From VMCP01 sp964592635 (GTDB taxonomy: Bacteria; Bacteroidota; Bacteroidia; NS11-12g; UBA955), in the NCBI GenBank assembly GCA_964592635.1, contig CAZQFZ010000075.1, forward strand, positions 1 to 12,221: a stretch of DNA of 12,221 nt, given 5' to 3'. The notes below the pieces were generated by a model that did not search any database, was not told the DNA's origin, and saw only the letters and a program-made list of their open reading frames with translations. Below are positions 6,850 through 12,221 of the stretch, piece by piece. Position 1 is the first letter of the stretch. Every line of letters begins with the position of its first letter. The position numbers were made by a program, and so were the translations under genes.

Positions 6850-7986
6850 ATGTTTGTAACGAAATTAAAATCAACTGTAATTAATTTCTACCTGGCAGTA
6901 ATGCTAGGTGTGTTGGTTGTATCTTGTCAACGAGAAGAGGATCCCACTCAAAATAAACCGGTGTATAAACCTACATTGGTTAGTCCATCGGAAATATTTC
7001 CCGTAGATTTTGGAATGCCGGCATTGCCTCAAGACAATCCATTTACCGTAGAGGGAATTTACTTGGGTAGAATGTTGTTTTACGATCCCATTTTATCAAT
7101 TGATTCATCTGTTTCGTGTAATTCTTGTCATTTACAAGAATTTGCATTTGCAGATCCTAGAAAAATAAGTACGGGTGTTTTTGGATTGAAAACAGGGAGA
7201 AATACACCGAGTTTGTTTAATATGGCGTATTCTCGCAAGTTTTTCTGGGATGCTCGGGTTAATACATTGCGAGATTTGGTTTTTGAGCCCATACAAGCAC
7301 ATAATGAAATGGCAATGACTCTGCCCTTGTTAGAAACTCGTTTGCGCAGAAATCAGAAATATATTGATTATTTCAATAAGGCTTTTGGTACGGAGCCGAA
7401 TCTTTTAGATATGTCAAAGGCTATGGAGCAATTTTTGCTATCTATTGTTAGTAAGGATTCGCGATTCAATCAGTTTTTCCCTGGAACCAATTCACATTTA
7501 TTAAATGCCTCAGAGTTAAGAGGTGCGTTTATATTTAACGGTTTAGTTGATTTTGACGCACAAGGCAAAACAAAGGGAGCAGATTGTTTCCATTGTCACG
7601 GAGGTGAAATGGCACAACAACAGAATCCATTGATGGGAGGAATCGCCTCCAATGGGTTGCCCGGTCCTATAGTTGACAAAGGTGTAGGTGGTATAACTAA
7701 CCGTTCACAGGATTTGGGAACATTTAAAGCACCTTCCTTGCTGAATATTGCATTAACTGCTCCATACATGCATGATGGACGGTTTAATACATTAGAAGAA
7801 GTGGTGGAACATTATTCAACGGGTGTGAACTACGATCATCCGAATATTCATCCGCAAATGAGTGCACATGGTGGAATTCAATTGAACCTATCTCAACAAC
7901 AAAAAGATGATTTAGTTGCTTACTTGAGAACCATGACTGATTCGGTATTTATTTCAAATCCCGCTTACAGCAATCCGTTTAAATAG
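6850..7986 (+). CDS. Diheme cytochrome c lipoprotein, MauG/MbnH/cytochrome c peroxidase superfamily
   Basis: A 378-residue exported diheme protein. Heme sites are CNSCH (Cys90, Cys93, His94) and CFHCH (Cys246, Cys249, His250). Superfamily motifs are FWDAR (Trp133, the tryptophan between the hemes), HNEM with the likely catalytic Glu153, and PYMHDGR (306-312). The second-heme ligand position, a Met in classical peroxidases, appears to be Tyr322 in LEEVVEHY. The loop that carries the peroxidatic-heme His in classical enzymes (GLKTGRNTPSL) has no His. Both traits are MauG-like and fit an oxidase acting on a protein partner. I chose the ATG at 6850: it gives a basic start and a clean lipoprotein signal (lipobox VVSC, Cys26), while a TTG at 6823 would add an acidic leader, MHELEREYT. 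It follows an MbnP-like gene, so it is the probable MbnH counterpart; a simple hydrogen-peroxide reductase is the alternative. Confidence 0.85.
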   Translation: MFVTKLKSTVINFYLAVMLGVLVVSCQREEDPTQNKPVYKPTLVSPSEIFPVDFGMPALPQDNPFTVEGIYLGRMLFYDPILSIDSSVSCNSCHLQEFAFADPRKISTGVFGLKTGRNTPSLFNMAYSRKFFWDARVNTLRDLVFEPIQAHNEMAMTLPLLETRLRRNQKYIDYFNKAFGTEPNLLDMSKAMEQFLLSIVSKDSRFNQFFPGTNSHLLNASELRGAFIFNGLVDFDAQGKTKGADCFHCHGGEMAQQQNPLMGGIASNGLPGPIVDKGVGGITNRSQDLGTFKAPSLLNIALTAPYMHDGRFNTLEEVVEHYSTGVNYDHPNIHPQMSAHGGIQLNLSQQQKDDLVAYLRTMTDSVFISNPAYSNPFK

Positions 7987-7999
7987 AACAGGTTCTGTT
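7987..7999. terminator. Small hairpin between convergent genes
   Basis: AACAG, loop GTT, CTGTT directly follow the stop of the diheme gene and are trailed by TTATTTAG. The stem is only 5 base pairs. It lies in the 40-base gap between converging genes, which is the main reason to suspect a terminator. Confidence 0.3.
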
Positions 8000-8026
8000 T
8001 ATTTAGCGGCTAAAATCAATCGTATA

Positions 8027-10702
8027 TCAATATCCCAAAACAGGATTCAACCAACGTTCGATTTCGTTAAGATCCATTTTTTTGCGACGAGCATACTCCT
8101 CAACTTGGTCTTTTTGTATTTTACCTAGGCCAAAGTATTTTGATTCAGGATGGGCGAAGAACCAACCGCTAACACTGGAAGCAGGCCACATAGCCATACT
8201 CTCGGTTAATTCAATGGAAGTATCGTAATGCTTGTTTAGTAATTCAAACAAGAATTTCTTTTCTGTGTGATCTGGACACGCAGGATAGCCAGGTGCTGGG
8301 CGAATTCCTTGGTAGTTTTCACGAATTAATTCTTCTACGCTGAGTTGTTCTTCGGAAGAATATCCCCAAAAATCTTTACGAATGAATTCGTGCAAATATT
8401 CAGCATAAGCCTCTGCCAAACGATCAGCAAGGGCTTTTGCCATAATGCTATTGTAATCATCGTGATTTTGGTCATATTGCGCTACAATTTTATCCAAACC
8501 TATTCCGGAGGTAACTGCGAAACCGCCTAAATAATCTACATCGTCTGGATTCAGAAAATCGGCTAATGAAAGATTCGGAACACCTGTCGACATTTTACGT
8601 TGTTGACGTAAGAAATGGAAGTTACCCAAATGTTGTGTAGCTGCTTCATCGGCATAAACCCCGCAATCATCATGACAACGGCGCACGGGCAAAACGAAGA
8701 AAGTAGCTTTACATGAAATAGAATTTTCAGATTCCCAGTTTTCAAACATTTCTATGGCGTCGTTAAAGAGCTTTCTAGATTCTACTCCAACAAAAGGATC
8801 TTGGAAAATATCTGGGTACTTTCCTTTTAATTCCCAAGTTTGGAAGAAAGGTGTCCAGTCGATATAATTTTTGAGAGTGGAAATACCAATGTTGGTAATT
8901 TGCTGAAATCCGATTTGCTTGGGCTTGCGAACCAATCCGTCAAATTTCCACTGATTTGAGTAGGCATCGGCATAGGGAATTAAATCCTTTGCCGCTTGCC
9001 TTTTGGCATGATTTTCAGCCAACTCGGTGTATTCATTTTTGAGTTTCGTAGCAAAGTCGCCATAAGTTTCAGGATTAAGAAGTTGGCCTGCAACGGGAAC
9101 GGAACGACTGGCATCGGTAACATGAATTACAGGATATTGATAATTCGGAGCAATTTTCACCGCCGTATGAACGCGAGAAGTTGTGGCCCCACCAATAAGA
9201 AGTGGTTGTTTCATACCTAGTCGTTGCATTTCAGATGCAACGTGAACCATTTCATCGAGGGATGGAGTGATTAATCCGCTAAGTCCTATAATATCGGCAC
9301 CCCATTCACGGGCACGAGCCAGAATTTTATCAGCGGGTACCATGACACCCATATCTTCGATTTCGTAATTATTACAAGCAAGTACAACACCTACTATGTT
9401 TTTACCGATATCATGTACGTCGCCTTTAACAGTAGCCAAAAGTATTTTTCCTTGAGTACGGCTTTCTGTAGCTAGGGCTTTTTGAGCTTCGAGGAATGGC
9501 TGTAAATAGGCAACGGATTTTTTCATTACACGGGCACTTTTTACCACTTGAGGCAAAAACATCTTACCTTCCCCAAAAAGATCACCTACGTAGTTCATTC
9601 CGGCCATTAGCGGACCTTCTATTACACCTAATGGATCCTGTAATTTATCTAAAGCTTCTTGAGTATCTTGATCGATAAACTCAGTGATTCCTTTAACCAG
9701 ACTATGTTTTAAGCGGTCTTCAACCGGTAAATTTCGCCATTCTTGAGTTTCAACTTTATCGGCTTTTTTGCTTTTTACGGTTTCCGCGTGATTAATTAAA
9801 TTCTCAGTTGCATCTGGACGACGATTTAAAAGAACATCCTCTATTTTTTCTAATAAATCTTTGGGGATTTCTTCGTACACGTCGATCATTCCTGCATTTA
9901 CGATTCCCATGTCCAATCCTGCTTTTATCGCATGATATAAGAATGCAGAATGCATAGCTTCGCGTACCGCATTATTACCCCTGAAAGAAAAAGAGATATT
10001 CGAAATACCACCAGAAACTTTAGCTCCCGGAAGATTTTGTTTGATCCATCGGGTAGCTTCAATGAAATCTACGGCATAATTATTATGTTCATCGATCCCT
10101 GTTCCTACGGTTAGAATATTAGGGTCGAAAATAATGTCTTGGGGATTGAAACGAACTTGATTAACTAGGATATCGTAACTGCGTTTACAAACATCGATTT
10201 TGCGTTGGAAATTATCGGCTTGTCCCACTTCATCGAATGCCATAACAACAACGGCGGCTCCGTAACGTTTGATTAATTTGGCTTTTCGAATAAATTCAGC
10301 TTCTCCATCTTTCAAAGAGATCGAATTCACGATTCCCTTACCTTGAAGGCATTTTAAGCCGGCCTCGAGTACTTCCCATTTGGATGAATCCAGCATGATT
10401 GGAACTCGGGCAATATCGGGTTCAGAAGCTATAAGGTTGAGGAATGTAGTCATGGCTTTTACGCCATCGAGCATTCCTTCATCCATGTTAATATCGATGA
10501 TTTGAGCTCCATTTTCAACTTGTTGACGAGCAACATCCAAAGCGGCGTTATAGTCGCCATTTAAAATCAGTTTAGCGAAAGCTTTACTGCCTGTTACATT
10601 GGTTCGTTCACCAATATTCACAAAGTTGGTGGTATTGGTTAGAGTGAATGGCTCTAAACCGCTTAAACGGAGTAAACTGGGGATGTTGTTGGATGGAATC
10701 AT
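8027..10702 (-). CDS. metH: Cobalamin-dependent methionine synthase, pterin/B12/activation modules (no homocysteine domain)
   Basis: The 891 residues correspond to the C-terminal three quarters of MetH, which transfers the methyl group of methyltetrahydrofolate through cobalamin to homocysteine. Domains in order: pterin-binding barrel (about 26-285; NIGERTNVTGSKAF, DINMDEGMLDG, IMLDSSKW, DPNILTVGTG); helical cap (about 325-410; GPLMAGMNYVGDLFGEGKMF); B12-binding Rossmann domain (about 418-540) with lower-ligand His430 in DVHDIGKN, SGLITPS and GGATTSR; and the SAM-dependent reactivation domain (about 585-891) with IDWTPFF, RPAPGYPACP (801-810) and SVSGWFFAHPESKY. The homocysteine/zinc domain that begins E. 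coli MetH is absent. The start MIPSNNIPSL precedes the pterin domain closely, so this is a genuine split gene. The partner encoding the homocysteine domain is not next to it. Part of the activation domain (655-700) is unusually divergent. The upstream gap of 124 bases shows no recognisable riboswitch. Confidence 0.96.
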   Translation of the reverse strand: MIPSNNIPSLLRLSGLEPFTLTNTTNFVNIGERTNVTGSKAFAKLILNGDYNAALDVARQQVENGAQIIDINMDEGMLDGVKAMTTFLNLIASEPDIARVPIMLDSSKWEVLEAGLKCLQGKGIVNSISLKDGEAEFIRKAKLIKRYGAAVVVMAFDEVGQADNFQRKIDVCKRSYDILVNQVRFNPQDIIFDPNILTVGTGIDEHNNYAVDFIEATRWIKQNLPGAKVSGGISNISFSFRGNNAVREAMHSAFLYHAIKAGLDMGIVNAGMIDVYEEIPKDLLEKIEDVLLNRRPDATENLINHAETVKSKKADKVETQEWRNLPVEDRLKHSLVKGITEFIDQDTQEALDKLQDPLGVIEGPLMAGMNYVGDLFGEGKMFLPQVVKSARVMKKSVAYLQPFLEAQKALATESRTQGKILLATVKGDVHDIGKNIVGVVLACNNYEIEDMGVMVPADKILARAREWGADIIGLSGLITPSLDEMVHVASEMQRLGMKQPLLIGGATTSRVHTAVKIAPNYQYPVIHVTDASRSVPVAGQLLNPETYGDFATKLKNEYTELAENHAKRQAAKDLIPYADAYSNQWKFDGLVRKPKQIGFQQITNIGISTLKNYIDWTPFFQTWELKGKYPDIFQDPFVGVESRKLFNDAIEMFENWESENSISCKATFFVLPVRRCHDDCGVYADEAATQHLGNFHFLRQQRKMSTGVPNLSLADFLNPDDVDYLGGFAVTSGIGLDKIVAQYDQNHDDYNSIMAKALADRLAEAYAEYLHEFIRKDFWGYSSEEQLSVEELIRENYQGIRPAPGYPACPDHTEKKFLFELLNKHYDTSIELTESMAMWPASSVSGWFFAHPESKYFGLGKIQKDQVEEYARRKKMDLNEIERWLNPVLGY

Positions 10703-10826
10703 TTAGGTAACCGTTTAACTTTAAATCTAGTTTGGGATAGAATTAGTTTTGGTTTTTCAATAAAAAATTCAGCGTAAAGACTCAAATATTGTGTTAAATG
10801 AGAGTTATACGATGAAGAATTAAAAT

Positions 10827-12221
10827 TTAGAATAATGAAGGCCAACGATTGGGATTTACTTCATGCATCATTTGATAAATTGCATTGAAAATATCATCAA
10901 CAGAAGGTTTTGAGAAATAATCTCCATCACTGGAATAGGCAGGACGATGAGCTTTAGCTGAAATCGTCAACGGTGCTGAATCCAAGTAGCGATAGGCATT
11001 TTGTGTTTCCAATATTTGTTGGAGTATGTATGCGCTTGCCCCACCGGGAACGTCTTCGTCTAGCACTACCAGACGGTTGGTGTTTTTCACGCTTTCAACA
11101 ATGGAATGTTTGATATCAAATGGCAATAAAGTCTGAGCATCAATCAATTCTACTCGAATACCTACTTCTGCCAATTGATCTACGGCATCAGCGGCCAATT
11201 TGCAATTGGAACCGTAGGTTACTAGAGTTACATCTTCGCCAAATCGCAATATTTCTGGAACACCCAAAGGCACTGTGAATTCACCGATATTTTTAGGCAT
11301 TTTTTCCTTGCTGCGATAACCGTTCAAACATTCCACCACCAAAGCAGGTTCATCACTTCTAAGCAGGGTATTGTACATACCCGCTGCTTGAGTCATATTT
11401 CTAGGTACACAAACATACATACCTCTAACTGCATTGATAATCATGCCCATAGGAGAGCCGGAATGCCAAATTCCTTCTAGTCTATGCCCTCGTGTACGAA
11501 CAATAACGGGTGATTTTTGACCGCCTTTGGTGCGATATTGCAATGTCGCTAAATCATCGCTCATGGGTTCTAATGCATACAGTAAGTAATCCAAATACTG
11601 AATTTCCGCGATGGGTCGTAATCCTCTCATTGCAGCACCAATGCCTTCACCTAAAATACTCCATTCACGAATCCCTTTATCGGTAACGCGGAGTTCCCCA
11701 AATTTTTCTTGTAAACCGGAGAAACCTTGGTTTACGTCGCCGATTTTTCCCACATCTTCGCCGAAAGCAAAGATACGCGGATCGCGTTCCATGTTGGCTT
11801 CAAAACAAGCTCGAACAACCATATAACCGTCGGTAATTTCGTCGGTATATTCAGCGGGAACAACAGCAGCGTTCAGTGCATTTTCAGCACTTTGACTATG
11901 CAAATGCGATGAATAGCGGTCGTGGTTATCGTTGAGGAATTTTTGGTAATAATCTAAAAGGGGTTGACGTTGAGCTGGGGTGCAATTGAGTGTAATTCTT
12001 AAGGATTTATTGATTGCATTGCCTAGATCTCGTCTGATTGGATCGCTTATTTGCGATAAATCATTTTTTATATGGGATAATGCTTCCGGAGCAACTTGTA
12101 AAGATATGAGCGACTGAAGTAGGGTTGCAAATTCTTGAATGTCTGTTTTGATCTCTGAAGTGAAATCAATCCAAGCTTGTTTTTGCATGGTTTTAACTTC
12201 GTCGAGCGCAGCCTTCTCCAT
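10827..12221 (-). CDS. Fused alpha/beta E1 component of a 2-oxoacid dehydrogenase, C-terminal part; cut by window edge
   Basis: E1 is the thiamine-diphosphate enzyme that decarboxylates 2-oxoacids and passes the acyl group to E2 of a dehydrogenase complex. The 464 visible residues hold a helical linker (about 1-120), then a complete E1-beta subunit. The transketolase pyrimidine-binding domain (about 127-310) has FGEDVGKIGDVNQGFSGL with Glu155 positioned for the cofactor, AEIQYLDYLLYALEPMSDDL and GHRLEGIWHSGSP. The transketolase C-terminal domain (about 320-450) has VTLVTYGSN, VELIDAQTLLPFD and VVLDEDVPGG. In Bacteroidota this beta part is commonly fused behind an alpha subunit in one protein of about 650-700 residues, so the alpha part should lie to the right. 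The ATG at the very edge is almost certainly internal. The branched-chain 2-oxoacid complex is most likely, with pyruvate as an alternative; I cannot decide from this part. It is on the same strand as metH and 124 bases upstream of it. Confidence 0.85.
   Translation of the reverse strand: MEKAALDEVKTMQKQAWIDFTSEIKTDIQEFATLLQSLISLQVAPEALSHIKNDLSQISDPIRRDLGNAINKSLRITLNCTPAQRQPLLDYYQKFLNDNHDRYSSHLHSQSAENALNAAVVPAEYTDEITDGYMVVRACFEANMERDPRIFAFGEDVGKIGDVNQGFSGLQEKFGELRVTDKGIREWSILGEGIGAAMRGLRPIAEIQYLDYLLYALEPMSDDLATLQYRTKGGQKSPVIVRTRGHRLEGIWHSGSPMGMIINAVRGMYVCVPRNMTQAAGMYNTLLRSDEPALVVECLNGYRSKEKMPKNIGEFTVPLGVPEILRFGEDVTLVTYGSNCKLAADAVDQLAEVGIRVELIDAQTLLPFDIKHSIVESVKNTNRLVVLDEDVPGGASAYILQQILETQNAYRYLDSAPLTISAKAHRPAYSSDGDYFSKPSVDDIFNAIYQMMHEVNPNRWPSLF

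Noticed and set aside
8563..8745. Hidden frameshift in metH
   Set aside because: The alternate-frame translation here (KLLSSFCPCAVVMMIAGFMP and on) does not resemble MetH, while the main frame keeps motif spacing on both sides, so the gene is intact.
10703..10826. Cobalamin or SAM riboswitch upstream of metH
   Set aside because: The 124-base gap is short and AT-rich; I found no B12-box-like or SAM-riboswitch-like core and no convincing stem, only a poor promoter match (AATATTTG).

Overview
The window is ordinary chromosomal sequence from a member of the Bacteroidota. Several features point to that phylum: a peptidase ending in a type IX secretion (T9SS) sorting tail; a close match to the phylum's TTTG / TAnnTTTG promoter; AT-rich starts with little Shine-Dalgarno sequence; a fused alpha/beta E1 2-oxoacid dehydrogenase; a methionine synthase without its homocysteine domain; and an MbnP-family lipoprotein beside a diheme protein. 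I cannot place it below phylum. Base composition looks even throughout, and I saw no mobile element, tRNA, rRNA or CRISPR array.

Layout from left to right. (1) The 3' half of bamA, the outer-membrane barrel assembly protein, on +, cut by the left edge. (2) A convergent pair on -: an antiquitin-type (ALDH7) aldehyde dehydrogenase, preceded upstream by an EamA/DMT permease. A hairpin-rich gap of 167 bases separates bamA from the dehydrogenase. (3) A + strand set from 4042 to 7986: a secreted M1 metallo-aminopeptidase, then after 6 bases an MbnP-like lipoprotein, then a diheme c-type cytochrome of the MauG/MbnH/cytochrome c peroxidase superfamily. (4) Convergent to these on -, cobalamin-dependent methionine synthase (pterin, B12 and activation modules only), preceded upstream by the C-terminal two thirds of a fused alpha/beta E1 2-oxoacid dehydrogenase cut by the right edge. 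No intergenic stretch exceeds 300 bases.

The most interesting part is the MbnP plus diheme-protein pair. In methanobactin operons MbnH, a diheme enzyme, oxidises a tryptophan of MbnP to kynurenine, and that residue is needed for MbnP to bind copper. Here the diheme protein appears to lack the peroxidatic-heme histidine of classical peroxidases and has Tyr where they have an axial Met, both as in MauG. Its partner carries an HWGWSGGY motif. The pair sits in a possible operon with a T9SS-exported zinc aminopeptidase and away from any methanobactin gene. The cytochrome also carries an acidic run after its lipid-modified Cys that resembles a Bacteroidota surface lipoprotein export signal. The other genes are housekeeping or general metabolism.
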